Positions 45,103 through 55,491 of a stretch of 64,000 bases of DNA are shown here, one piece after another. Each line of letters starts with the position of its first letter. Positions within the stretch are counted from its first letter, which is position 1. Below the pieces are notes generated by a model. That model was not told the origin of the DNA. It did no database searches and saw only the letters and a list, made by a program, of their open reading frames with translations. The DNA comes from Garcia nutans (lineage: Eukaryota; Streptophyta; Magnoliopsida; Malpighiales; Euphorbiaceae). The DNA lies in the NCBI GenBank assembly GCA_947685225.1, contig CANTUV010000053.1, forward strand, positions 10,029,501 through 10,093,500. The letters run 5' to 3'. A program made the position numbers and the translations under genes.

Positions 45103-45140
45103 CTAAGCCGTTGGCTTAGCGCGATAGTGTTTAATCGCGC
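45103..45140 (+). other. Paired hairpin motif in LTR
   Basis: CTAAGCC-GTT-GGCTTAG (7-bp stem) runs directly into GCGCGA-10 nt-TCGCGC (6-bp stem), sharing one G. The same structure is at 52188-52225 in the 3' LTR and, with changed loops, at 13621 and 58524. Confidence 0.75.
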
Positions 45141-45674
45141 AGGTAATAGAGTGGATAGAGTTGAACCCGAGAGTTCATCAAGACCTAGTGAGAGTAGACC
45201 TTGAAGAATCCATTTTGGGAGCTTAAAGATCAGAGCAGACTTGCCAATCATGTATAAATTTTATGTGTTGTAAAACTTGGGTTTTGATGTATATGAATTT
45301 GTAAATATGTAAATATTTTATAACTTCCGCTGTGTAATATTTCAATATGGGGGTTGTCACAAAACCTTTATTTTATGTTGTACTAGAAGTGTAAATCCTT
45401 TTTGCAGGTTGTAGTTGTGGTTACAAGGGGGATTTATTGGGAGTGTACTGAGAATGATTTTGTTTGCATTGGTTTGTGTAAAATGTTTTTAAAAATAAGA
45501 AAAAAACCGGTTTTGTCGACACTTGGGACTAAATTTTTAGGCGAAACTATGGCAAAAATTTTGTAAAAATCGGAACTAAAATTTGACTAAGTAAAATTGG
45601 TAGCAACATTAGGTTAGTGTGGCACCTCTACTCAGCTTACATATGTAGGTCGGGAAGGGGTGTTACAATTGTTT

Positions 45675-45686
45675 TGGTATCAGAGC
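45675..45686 (+). other. Primer-binding site (tRNA-Met type)
   Basis: TGGTATCAGAGC, seven bases after the 5' LTR, complementary to the 3' end of initiator methionine tRNA as in most plant Ty3 elements. Confidence 0.93.
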
Positions 45687-45831
45687 CTAGGTTTGAGATT
45701 CTCAACCTAGGTAAAATGTAATAAAAAGAATATTTTTACTTAAAAAGTGGTTTTGAATAACATATACGTTTGAGATTGGCAGTCTCTGATCTTTAATAAG
45801 ATATAATCTGCTGTGTTTGCAGTGTTAGGTT

Positions 45832-47211
45832 GTGATGGATTCTCACTCACGTCAGTCGATTGAGGGTAGTGTCGAGAGTATTGCTCCTGCTGAGGGAGCT
45901 AGGGTTGATAGTGTTGAGGAGGCACCTGCTTCGGTGTCGGGTAGACCAGCTGGGGAGGAGGTTCCGCCAGCCTGGTTTAGGCCTATGATGGAAGCTATGA
46001 GACAAGCACCTGTGCAACCACAGCCACCGCCACCACCCCCTCAGCCTTCAGTACCAGTAAGGCACTATGATAAGCTAAGGAATTATGGAGCAGAGGATTT
46101 CTTTGGTACAGTTGATCCGGCTGTAGCAGAACAGTGGCTTGATAGAGTTCAGAGGGTATTTGTGCAGTTGCAAGCCACTTCAGAGGAGAAGTTTGACTAT
46201 GCAAGATCTTTGCTACAGAAGGATGCCTACGACTGGTGGAAGACAGTGCCCCATTCTATGGATGATCCTCCAACACTGTCTTACACTGATTTTCTGAGGG
46301 AATTTGAGTTGAAGTATACTCCTAGGGAGTATAAAGATGGGAAGAAAAGAGAGTTTCTAGATTTGAAGCAAGATCATCGGACCGTAACTGAATATGAAGT
46401 TGAGTTTATTCGACTAAGTCAGTATGCTGGGGGTATCATTGCTGATGAGATTGATAGATGTCGGCGATTTGAGGAGGGATTGAGACCCTCGATCATGTGC
46501 TTAGTGGCTGGATCCAGATATCAGGATTTCTCACAGCTTGTGGCAGCAGCTCGAAGTGTAGAGCGAGCTCAAGTTATTGCAGCTGCTTCAGAGGAAGAGG
46601 TTAGGGTTAGGAGGCCCCAGTTTGAGGCAGGGTCTTCTTCTGCAAAGAGGGGTAGAGGAAGTTTTGTTCCTCGGAGTAGTAGGAGCCAGAGACCAGCGGG
46701 TAGGTCAGTGCAGTTCCAGAGGCAGAGATTTAGACCTGCAGCTTCAGTAGCGAGTGCTCCTACTCCTGGAGTTCAGAGATCCACCTTACCTGTGTGTAAC
46801 CAGTGTGGTGGAAGACATGGGGGCATTTGTTGGAGGCATAGTAGATCAGGGGTATGCTTCAGGTGTGGATCACCTGACCACTTTGTGAGAGACTGTCCTG
46901 AGAGGCAGGAGCAGATGCCAGTGGATTCTGCTGCTTCTCGAGCTAGTGTGAGGGGAGAAAGAGGAGGCAGAGGTGCCAGCCGGGGAGGTAGACCAGGATT
47001 CAGTTCTAGAGGAGGTGCTACATCCAGGGAGGGTAGACCAGAGGAGGTTGGATCTTCCCAGAGGATGTATGTTATGCAAAGTTCCCAGATGTGTTTCCAG
47101 AGGAGTTGCCAGGGGTACCTCCTGAGAGAGAGGTGGAGTTCGGTATTGAATTGTTGCCTGGTACAACTCCTATCTCTATTACTCCTTATAGAATGGCACC
47201 AGCAGAATTGA
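45832..47211 (+). CDS. gag: Gag of Del/Tekay retrotransposon (protease lost)
   Basis: 459 codons starting [13 protein letters not shown], 146 bp after the primer site; the related element at 59441 starts identically. Residues about 50-65 are a Pro/Gln tract. About 90-240 are the retrotransposon gag domain ([29 protein letters not shown]). About 250-310 are basic and Ser/Arg-rich. A short finger-like [12 protein letters not shown] precedes a true zinc knuckle [14 protein letters not shown] near residue 343. After residue about 415 the frame crosses the 529-bp deletion and the last 45 or so residues are out-of-frame pol sequence ending in an early stop. The capsid-type protein may still be made; the gag-pol fusion cannot. 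Confidence 0.9.
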   Translation: MMDSHSRQSIEGSVESIAPAEGARVDSVEEAPASVSGRPAGEEVPPAWFRPMMEAMRQAPVQPQPPPPPPQPSVPVRHYDKLRNYGAEDFFGTVDPAVAEQWLDRVQRVFVQLQATSEEKFDYARSLLQKDAYDWWKTVPHSMDDPPTLSYTDFLREFELKYTPREYKDGKKREFLDLKQDHRTVTEYEVEFIRLSQYAGGIIADEIDRCRRFEEGLRPSIMCLVAGSRYQDFSQLVAAARSVERAQVIAAASEEEVRVRRPQFEAGSSSAKRGRGSFVPRSSRSQRPAGRSVQFQRQRFRPAASVASAPTPGVQRSTLPVCNQCGGRHGGICWRHSRSGVCFRCGSPDHFVRDCPERQEQMPVDSAASRASVRGERGGRGASRGGRPGFSSRGGATSREGRPEEVGSSQRMYVMQSSQMCFQRSCQGYLLRERWSSVLNCCLVQLLSLLLLIEWHQQN

Positions 47212-49946
47212 GGGAGTTGAAAGTGCAATTACAGGAGTTGTTGGACAAAGGATTTATTCGCCCCAGTGTTTCTCCTTGGGGAGCTCCTGTTCTATTTGTG
47301 AAAAAGAAAGATGGTACTATGAGGTTGTGTATCGATTATAGGCAATTGAATAAGGTGACTATTAAAAATAAATATCCTTTGCCTAGAATCGATGATCTCT
47401 TTGATCAGTTGAAGGGAGCGTCAGTGTTCTCCAAAATTGATTTGAGATCTGGGTATCATCAGTTGAGAGTCAAAGCTGAAGATGTTCCTAAGACCGCCTT
47501 TCGGACCAGGTATGGGCATTATGAATTTTTAGTTATGCCTTTTGGTCTGACAAATGCACCTGCAGCTTTCATGGATTTGATGAATAGGGTGTTTAGGCCC
47601 TATTTGGATCAGTTTGTAGTGGTCTTCATTGATGATATACTGGTGTATTTGCGGAATGAAGAGGAACATGATTTGCATCTGCGGATTGTGTTGCAGATTT
47701 TGAGAGAAAAGCAATTATTTGCCAAATTGTCGAAATGTGAGTTCTGGTTGGATCAAGTAGCTTTTCTCGGACATATAGTTTCAGCAGAGGGTATTAGAGT
47801 TGATCCGAGCAAAGTTGAAGCTATATTGAATTGGAGTCCACCCAAGTCTGTGACTGAGATTAGAAGTTTTCTGGGTTTCGCAGGCTATTACAGGCGGTTT
47901 GTTAAAGGGTTTTCTTTGATACCTACTCCACTCACCAGATTGCTTCGTAAGGGAGTGAGATTTGTGTGGACGGATCAGTGTCAGGCGAGTTTTGAGCAGT
48001 TGAGAGAATTGTTAACTCAAGCGCCTGTTCTTACTTTACCTGTTGAAGGTAAACCTTATGTGATCTACAGTGATGCTTCACATAGAGGTTTGGGGTGTGT
48101 ATTGATGCAAGAAGGTAAAGTTATAGCTTATGCATCTCGACAGTTTAAACCGCATGAGCTTAACTATCCAACCCATGATTTGGAATTGGCTGCCATTGTG
48201 TTTGCATTGAAGATTTGGCGCCACTATCTGTTTGGGGAGAAATGTTTCATCTACACTGATCACAAGAGTTTGAAGTATTTGGGTGTCCAGAAAGAACTCA
48301 ATCTTCGTCAGAGGAGATGGTTGGAGTTGATTAAAGACTACGACTGTTTGATTGACTATCATCCAGGTAAAGCAAATGTTGTTGCTGATGCCTTAAGTCG
48401 GAAGTCTTTAGCTGGTTTAACAGTTTACTCGCTCTCATTGCTTGTTGAGTTGAGAGCATTGCATGCCAGTTTTGTACCTTGTGTTGATGGTGCATTATTG
48501 GCACAGTTGCAATTAAAGCCGATTTTGTTAGATCAGATCAAAGAAGCTCAGTTGGCTGATAAGAAGATACAGAAGATTGTTTCAGATTGTCAGAGTGGAA
48601 AGGGTAGAGATTTTATTGTGAAGAGCGATGGGAGTCTCTGGTTTAAGAACCGATTGTGTGTACCCGATGATGCTGATTTGAAAAGGGTCATTTTGGAAGA
48701 AGCTCATCAATCAATGTTTGCTATGCATCCGGGTAATACGAAGATGTATCATGATTTGAGACAGCATTATTGGTGGATTGGTTTGAAGAGAGACATTGCA
48801 GATTTTGTGTCGAAATGTCTCACTTGTCAGAAGGTTAAAGCAGAGCATCAAATTCCAACCGGGTTGTTGTTAGTGCCAGAATGGAAGTGGGAAAGAGTGA
48901 CAATGGATTTTGTGTCTGGTTTGCCATTGACACAAAAGAAGCATGATGCTATATGGGTGATTGTGGATAGATTGACTAAGACAACTCATTTCCTTCCGGT
49001 TCGAATGGATTACTCTTTGGAGAGATTGGCTGAGCTGTATATCCATGAGATTGTGAAACTGCATGGTGTTCCAACTTCTTTAGTGTCTGATCGAGATCCC
49101 AGGTTTATTTCCAGATTTTGGAAGAGTTTGCATAGTGCTTTAGGTTCTTGACTGCACTTCAGCACTGCTTTTCATCCACAGACGGATGGACAGTCAGAGA
49201 GGGTGATACAGATTATTGAGGACATGTTGAGAAGCTGTGTCATCGATTTCTCTGGAAGTTGGGATAGGTTTTTACCTCTTGTGGAGTTTGCTTACAACAA
49301 CAGTCACCAATCCAGCATTGGTATGGCACCGTTTGAAGCATTGTATGGCAGACGGTGTAGGACACCTCTTTGTTGGAATGAGCTTGGAGATAATAAGTTG
49401 GTTGGACCTGATTTGATTCAAGGAACTGAGGAAAAAGTGAAGTTGATCCGAGGTAGGTTAAAAGCAGCTTCAGACCGACAGAAGTCTTATGCAGATCTGA
49501 AGAGGAGAGACATTCAGTTTGATGTTGGAGATAAGGTGTTTTTGAAAGTATCTCCTTGGAAGAAGATTTTGAGGTTCGGTCGGAAAGGAAAATTGAGTCC
49601 TCATTTCATTGGGCCGTATGAAGTGTTAGAAAGAGTTGGGCCAGTGGCGTATCGACTTGCTTTGCCACCTGAGTTGGATCGTATTCATAATGTATTCCAT
49701 GTTTCTATGTTGAGGAGATATAGGTCGGATCCATCTCATGTGTTGCCTTTTGAATCTATTGAAGTGAGCCCAGACTTGACATTTGAAGAGGAACCAGTTG
49801 CTATCTTGGCACGGGAAGTGAAAGAGTTGAGAAACAAGAGAGTGCCATTGGTGAAGATTTTGTGGAAAAATCATGGAAAAGAAGAAGCAACTTGGGAAAG
49901 TGAACAATCCATGCGAGAACAGTATCCGCAGTTGTTTCAGAGTTGA
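47076..49946 (+). pseudogene. pol: Pol of Del/Tekay retrotransposon, broken
   Basis: Open from just after the deletion point to a TGA at 49149-49151, then open again to 49946. Reverse transcriptase: [17 protein letters not shown] and catalytic FIDDILVY (Asp near 47631). RNase [14 protein letters not shown] (about 48066) and [14 protein letters not shown]. Integrase: HHCC zinc domain ([16 protein letters not shown] to CLTCQKVK), DDE core with MDFVSGLP and VSDRDPRF. The TGA replaces the Arg codon CGA kept in the second element and cuts integrase before its Glu, which lies in [11 protein letters not shown] after the stop. The tail (ILWKNHGKEEATWESE) is chromodomain-like. Also lacks 9 bp near 48870 relative to the second element. 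Confidence 0.92.
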
Positions 49947-49980
49947 TATCAGGTAATTTCGAGGACGAAATTTTCTTTTT

Positions 49981-49993
49981 AGAGGGGGAGAAT
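49981..49993 (+). other. Polypurine tract
   Basis: AGAGGGGGAGAAT directly before the 3' LTR; the usual plus-strand primer for reverse transcription. Confidence 0.9.
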
Positions 49994-52752
49994 TGTAATA
50001 TCCTCATTTATGCCCTAGAAGTTTTGCATATTGTTGTTGTTGTTATTGTTATATATTGGATTGAATATATGTGTTAAATTGTAAGAGAAAAGAAATTGAG
50101 AAGAGAAAGTATATGTATATGTATTTTGGGAAGAAATAGGGTTTAGAGACAAATTTATATGTTGTGTATATGTTAATATATATGACATATAAAGTGGTCA
50201 AAAGGCTTGGTCAAGGCAAGAGAAGATATTTATTTGAGATTGGTAAATTACTTAATTGGGCACATATAAGACAAAAAGATAATTATGTGAATAAGGGCAC
50301 TTTGGTAATTGCTTTGATAAAATCATATGGTGGATATTTAAAGAAGGTTTGACTTGTGTTTTCTTCACCATTTCTTCTTCTTCTTCTTGTTGATGGCCAG
50401 CCCTCCATAGCCAAAGAGAAAGAAAGAGACAAGTGATGGTTTTGATGATTTCAAGCTTAAATTGAAGAAAGATTAAGTGTTCAAGTGTTGCTTTAAGAAG
50501 TTTTTAACTAAGGTAAGATCTTTTCTCTAATTTCTTCAATTCTTTTGAAGTGGTATGATTAAGTTGCTTATGGTATGATTGTAAGTATTGATTTTGCTTG
50601 ATAGATGAGAAGTTGGGTTGGTGTTGGTGATGGAAGAGTAAGATTGGTGTTTAGTGAAATTGTTTCTGTTTTAAGATTAGTAAAGGCTGTGACTTGTATG
50701 ATTTTTAATTAATTTTAGAAAAATGTTCTTGAAGTGAATTTTTGATATGTTGTGCCTCTATGAGTCTAGAATGACTGAAAAATATGTTGATTCGATTTTG
50801 GAATGGTTATAAGTTTAGAAAGATTATTTTCATTAGACCTGTTCCAGCAGGTACCTTAACTGGGACAGCTATATTTCGTGATTTTTATTAAAATGTAGAA
50901 AAATCATATCCAATCGAATTTTGGATATGTTGTTTCTTAGTGAGTCTAGTATTTGAGAAAAATAATTTGGAACCACGTTGATTGAATTTGATTTATGGAA
51001 TTCACAAAGTTCAGAACTGCTGCCAGGATGCAGGGCAATTGGGGCAGTCTGGTTAGGTGAACTATTTGACCAAGATTTTGTATTCAGTTTGATCTGAAAT
51101 TTTAAAGTGATGATTTTAAGATACAAAACTAAATTTTGTAAAAATTTTAGAATTTTTAGTCAAGTAGATTATTTTATACAATTTTTCAAAATAAGGATAA
51201 AATGGAGTTTAAAACCAGAATGTACTATTTATGGTTAGGGTTTTAATTCTTTGTTCTTCTTGCATTGCTTTGGTTTTCCAAAGGTAGGTTGGTCCTTAAA
51301 CCTAACCCTAAACACTTTAAACACACTTGAATCAATGAATGTTATAATCAATTGTTCTTTGCCCTAATTGCATTGTTGAGATTGAACAATGTTATGTTGT
51401 GCATTGTGAATAGTAATGTGTTTCATGAGTAATGTGGAATGAAATGTTGATATTTATGAATGATGCTATGTGAGATATAATGTGATCATGGATGAGATAT
51501 ATATATATACTTGAATAATGAGATGTTATATTGTGAAATGAAATGTGAAGCCATTGTTATTGGCTAAGATGATGTAATTGAAAGAAAGAAGGCATGTTTG
51601 CCTAAATGTGATGAGAATTGAGAATGGAAATGAATTGTTTGTTTAATATGTTATTCAGTTTCAGAGTTCTGGATTTGGGTGGCATGCCTAAGAAATGATG
51701 AAAGGTAACAGTCTTGCCGGGTTGAGGACCTCCTCATAGGTGTTGAGTTGATGGTCCAAGAGACTGGGTCTGTTACACTATGAGATATATGATTTGTAAC
51801 AGTCTTGCCGGGTTGAGGATCTCCTCATATGTGTTGAGTTGATGATCCAAGAGACTGGGTCTGTTACACTTGCCTACGGGCGTGATTATTGTGACTATGA
51901 ACCAAAGCAGTAACTCTGAACTCTGAATATCGTATTAAATACTTGTTGGGCCCTTAGGTGTCAAGGTTATATGAATGTCCTAAATAATGTTATGAGTTAA
52001 TGAAATAAGATGTTGGTTGTTGAGTAATGTTGAATGTGGAAAGATGTTGAAATGTGGTATGCTCATATGACTATGATTTGTGAAATGCATAATTATGTGT
52101 TAACTTTATATTTATAATGTTGATCTTATCAATAGCATATGTGGCATTGTATTGCATTAAAGCATACTATTAGCATGTTTTATCTTACTAAGCCGTTGGC
52201 TTAGCGCGATAGTGTTTAATCGCGCAGGTAATAGAGTGGATAGAGTTGAACCCGAGAGTTCATCAAGACCTAGTGAGAGTAGACCTTGAAGAATCCATTT
52301 TGGGAGCTTAAAGATCAGAGCAGACTTGCCAATCATGTATAAATTTTATGTGTTGTAAAACTTGGGTTTTGATGTATATGAATTTGTAAATATGTAAATA
52401 TTTTATAACTTCCGCTGTGTAATATTTCAATATGGGGGTTGTCACAAAACCTTTATTTTATGTTGTACTAGAAGTGTAAATCCTTTTTGCAGGTTGTAGT
52501 TGTGGTTACAAGGGGGATTTATTGGGAGTGTACTGAGAATGATTTTGTTTGCATTGGTTTGTGTAAAATGTTTTTAAAAATAAGAAAAAAACCGGTTTTG
52601 TCGACACTTGGGACTAAATTTTTAGGCGAAACTATGGCAAAAATTTTGTAAAAATCGGAACTAAAATTTGACTAAGTAAAATTGGTAGCAACATTAGGTT
52701 AGTGTGGCACCTCTACTCAGCTTACATATGTAGGTCGGGAAGGGGTGTTACA
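49994..52752 (+). repeat. 3' LTR, 2759 bp
   Basis: Same length as the 5' LTR. The one difference I noticed is C versus T in AAACTAAATTCTG/AAACTAAATTTTG. It is followed by TCAAG. Confidence 0.95.
52188..52225 (+). other. Paired hairpin motif in 3' LTR
   Basis: Same CTAAGCC/GGCTTAG and GCGCGA/TCGCGC stems as at 45103, offset by 7085 bp. Confidence 0.75.
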
Positions 52753-52932
52753 TCAAGTCATCTTCACAGGACATATGCTGAAAAGTCAAAAGAACACTAA
52801 TAAGGTGCTTATAGAAATAGGAAGATGATGAAAAACAATATTACTGTCTAATTGTCAAAGACATAACATCATTCAGCATGAATAATATAACAAGAAAAGG
52901 ATGCATCAAGAGTTCATGGAGAATAACCAGAC

Positions 52933-54155
52933 CCCAAGATCTTGTAATGTCTGCTCAACTCGCTTGATTGTCCGAAGCCCTGTTGAGAACTTGCAGCTTG
53001 CACCATTTGCTCAAGAGCATATGTTCTCAAGTATACACGAAGCTGACATTTTTATCAAAAAATCAGACTAGTTTGCAATATATATAATATTTAGCAAAAC
53101 TATAAATAAATTAAAAAAAATGAATGGTACGTGTGATTGATCTATGTTTCCAGCCGTGAAAAAAACAAAAAAGACAACTGGTTTCTTATTTTGTTGTTCA
53201 TCAATCGATGATTTTCTTCAAAATTATAATGGGGGAGGATTGGGGTGGAGGAGGGAAGCTGCAAGATAATCAATATACCATGCGCAGAGAAGCAAGAGTG
53301 GAGGCATTTTCCACCATTAAGGAAGTTGAAGGTGTAACTGCTGCAGAGGCTAGTTGAGCATTTGATGAAGGAGAAACAGTATCATCAATATTGGTAGCTG
53401 TCTCAGCAATTTCTGGGCCAACATTTGATGCTACAGGCAATACAGATTCTTCAACACCCTGAGAAGGCCACTATAAAAATGATCCTTCAATTCCTCCACT
53501 GTCCGAGATGATGGGAACCTATCAGCTATAATAATGAAGCGGAGATCAAGTCTTTCACACAGGTCAAACAATTGATCTGTCTCCTCCTTGGTCCACATCT
53601 AACAGAAATAAAGTGATTGAGAATTAGTTCCATAATTTATAACAGGAAATCAGGGCAAGATAATGATTCCTCTTTATTCTTAACTAGCACACTCAATTGA
53701 AATCTTACGATATAGCAGCTACAGAAAGTCATAAAGACGAAACCATGAGTTGATACCTACGGGATCAGTCAAATATTTCTCATACTCTTCATCAGTGTAC
53801 TTGACAACATCAACAGACTGCAGATTTACAAATAAAATAACATATTCAGTTTGAAAAAAAAATGAAAAGAAAAAGAAAGCACATATTAATTCTTTTATAG
53901 CCTAATACACATGAAGATGGAGGCAAACTTGTGCATACTTTGTTATATTTGGCAAAAGAATAGTCACCAGTTGGCGGAACACCATTTACAACTCTAACCT
54001 GCAAATCAAACAAGACAAAACTTTTTTAAAAGACTCCAACCAACAAATGGACACCTGATTAAGAGACAACTTCAGCAGTTACAACCTACCCAGTGGTAAA
54101 GATGAAGATTATCCTTTCGAGCAGAATTTGTAAAAGGAAGCCACTGCCATGTGAT
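52933..54155 (-). pseudogene. SWC4: SWC4/DMAP1 fragment, central exons incl. SANT domain
   Basis: Five exons on the - strand in gene order with recognisable splice sites. 54090-54155: [20 protein letters not shown]. 53939-53998: VRVVNGVPPTGDYSFAKYNK. 53761-53817: SVDVVKYTDEEYEKYLTDP. 53279-53598: [40 protein letters not shown], then, after an internal loss, [20 protein letters not shown] and ASTLASLRM. 52933-53042: LRVYLRTYALEQMVQAASS, then LRTIKRVEQTLQDLG in another frame. The family is the SANT-domain subunit of SWR1/NuA4 (plant SWC4, animal DMAP1). Breaks: missing residues after the SANT helix and an apparent one-base frameshift in exon 52933. N-terminal exons are absent. Continues at 42502. 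Confidence 0.88.
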
Positions 54156-54526
54156 CTGAATGCAGGTTCTCAAATTTGTCAGAAACACATTCTAATTCAT
54201 ATATCTTGACAACAGACAAAATTGAGTGACATAATTAACTCACATCAAGACCAATACATAAAGGAACATGGATGAAGCACGAGTTATCGACAGATCCTAA
54301 CATTCTGTGAACTCACAATTCATAAATGTAAGTAGAATTCAATTCCATTGAATGACAATGAAGGTGGTCTCTATTTCTTGCAAAGCTCAACCTTATTTAC
54401 ACTACACCTCTACTTCCTGCACTAGTCTTCTAATTTCCATAATGCTATAAACTCAGCCAAGATCAAGTGACACGAAAAAGAAAGAAAAAATTATACGGCA
54501 TTAAACTCAGCCAAATTCAATTTTTC
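54156..54526. other. CACTA interior, no gene recognised
   Basis: A/T-rich sequence between the SWC4 fragment and the right subterminal zone; probably remaining intron sequence. No exon I can name. Confidence 0.5.
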
Positions 54527-55421
54527 ACTATAAAAATATTCGACATTTGCGACGGAAATCTGCGACGGACACGTTTCCGTCGCAAATTTGCTACGGATCT
54601 GCGACGGATTTGCGACGTAACATTTTCCGCAAAAAATCTCGGCGGGAGTAATCCCGCCAACTTTAGTGACGATTATTTGCGACGGACTAATTTTCGTCGC
54701 AGATCTGCGACGGATTTGCAACGGATTTGCTACCAATTTCTCAAAATTCCTCTGACTCGTCCTTCCGTCGCAAATCCGTCGCAGATCTGTAGCAAATTTG
54801 CAATGGAAACATGTCCGTCGCAAATTTCCGTCGCAAAATTCTGAATATATTTATAGTGAAATTTGCGACGGCAATAGACGGTAGCAGATCTCCGTTGCAA
54901 ATTGGTTTTTTTTAGTGCTTTCTCTCTCGCGGCAAGTTTCCGCGCCAACTTTTGCGACGATTATTTGCGACGCACTGATTTTCGTCGCAGATCTGCGACG
55001 GATTTGCAACAGATTTGTGACCAATTTCTCAAAGTTCCTCTGACTCGTCCTTCCGTCGCAGATCCGTAGCAAATTTGCGACGGAAAAATGTCCGTCGCAG
55101 ATTTCCGTCGCAAAATTCCGAATATTTTTATAGTGAAATTTGCGACGGCAATAGACGGTAGCAGATCTCCGTTGCAAATTGGTTTTTTTAGTGTTTTCTC
55201 TCTCGCGCCAAGTTTCCGCGCCAACTTTTGCGACGATTATTTGCGACGGAATGATTTTCGTCGCAGATCTCCGACGGATTTGCAACGGATTTGCGACCAA
55301 TTTCTCAAAATTCCTCTGACTTGTCCTTCCGTCGCAAATCTATCGCAGATCCGTAGCAAATTTGCGACGGAAACATGTCTGTCGCAGATTTTCATCGCAA
55401 ATGCCGAATATTTTTGTAGTG
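54527..55421. repeat. CACTA right subterminal zone, three tandem copies
   Basis: Three successive copies of a roughly 277-330-bp block. Each ends in a CACTA-like terminus: TATATTTATAGTG at 54858, TATTTTTATAGTG near 55135 and the true end TATTTTTGTAGTG at 55421. The first block also begins with a terminus in the opposite sense, CACTATAAAAATATTCG at 54527, making 54527-54858 an inverted-repeat-flanked unit. All blocks are rich in TTGCGACGGA motifs. Reading frames here on both strands come from these motifs. Confidence 0.85.
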
Positions 55422-55491
55422 GTTAAACATGCTTGGGCGAGAGTAGTACTGAGATGGGTGACCTCTTGGGAAGTCCTTGTGTTGCACCCCT
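55422..55491 (+). pseudogene. 5S rRNA 3' part, split by CACTA insertion
   Basis: Gene positions 51-120, beginning with the duplicated GTT; carries G58A. Partner of 39548-39600. Its own T-rich terminator follows. Confidence 0.96.

Larger units (their letters stand above)
42909..45667 (+). repeat. 5' LTR, 2759 bp
   Basis: TGTAATATCCTC to GGGGTGTTACA. Contains two 72-bp cassettes (44620-44691, 44711-44782), paired hairpins (45103-45140) and, near 45350, an LTR-end-like GGGGGTTGTCACA about 310 bp before the true end. Confidence 0.95.
42909..52752 (+). mobile_element. Del/Tekay-type Ty3/gypsy retrotransposon, nested in the CACTA element
   Basis: 9844 bp with two LTRs of 2759 bp, primer-binding site, gag, pol and polypurine tract, flanked by 5-bp duplications TCAAG (42904-42908 and 52753-52757). 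Order gag, (protease lost), reverse transcriptase, RNase H, integrase identifies Ty3/gypsy. The C-terminal chromodomain-like tail after integrase and long LTRs point to the Del/Tekay chromoviruses. The element is defective: a 529-bp deletion removes protease and shifts the frame, and a stop interrupts integrase. The LTRs differ at only one site that I noticed, so the insertion is recent. Confidence 0.95.
39601..55421. mobile_element. CACTA (EnSpm/CMC) transposon carrying host gene fragments
   Basis: Left end CACTACAAAAAAACACACTA; the right end, read on the other strand, is CACTACAAAAATATTCGGC, giving an 11-bp terminal inverted repeat CACTACAAAAA. It is flanked by 3-bp target duplications GTT (39598-39600 and 55422-55424), the hallmark size for CACTA elements. 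Both subterminal zones are filled with TGCGACGGA/TCCGTCGCA motifs in both orientations. Without the nested retrotransposon (42909-52752) it is about 6.0 kb. I found no TNP2/TNPD-like transposase reading frame, so it is probably non-autonomous. Instead it holds pieces of SWC4, XRN and PRP39 genes. Confidence 0.93.

Noticed and set aside
54527..54858. Independent miniature transposon inserted in the CACTA right end
   Set aside because: It has inverted termini but no matching flanking duplication, and adjoining blocks repeat the same sequence, so tandem expansion of the terminus is the simpler reading. Kept only as a finding.
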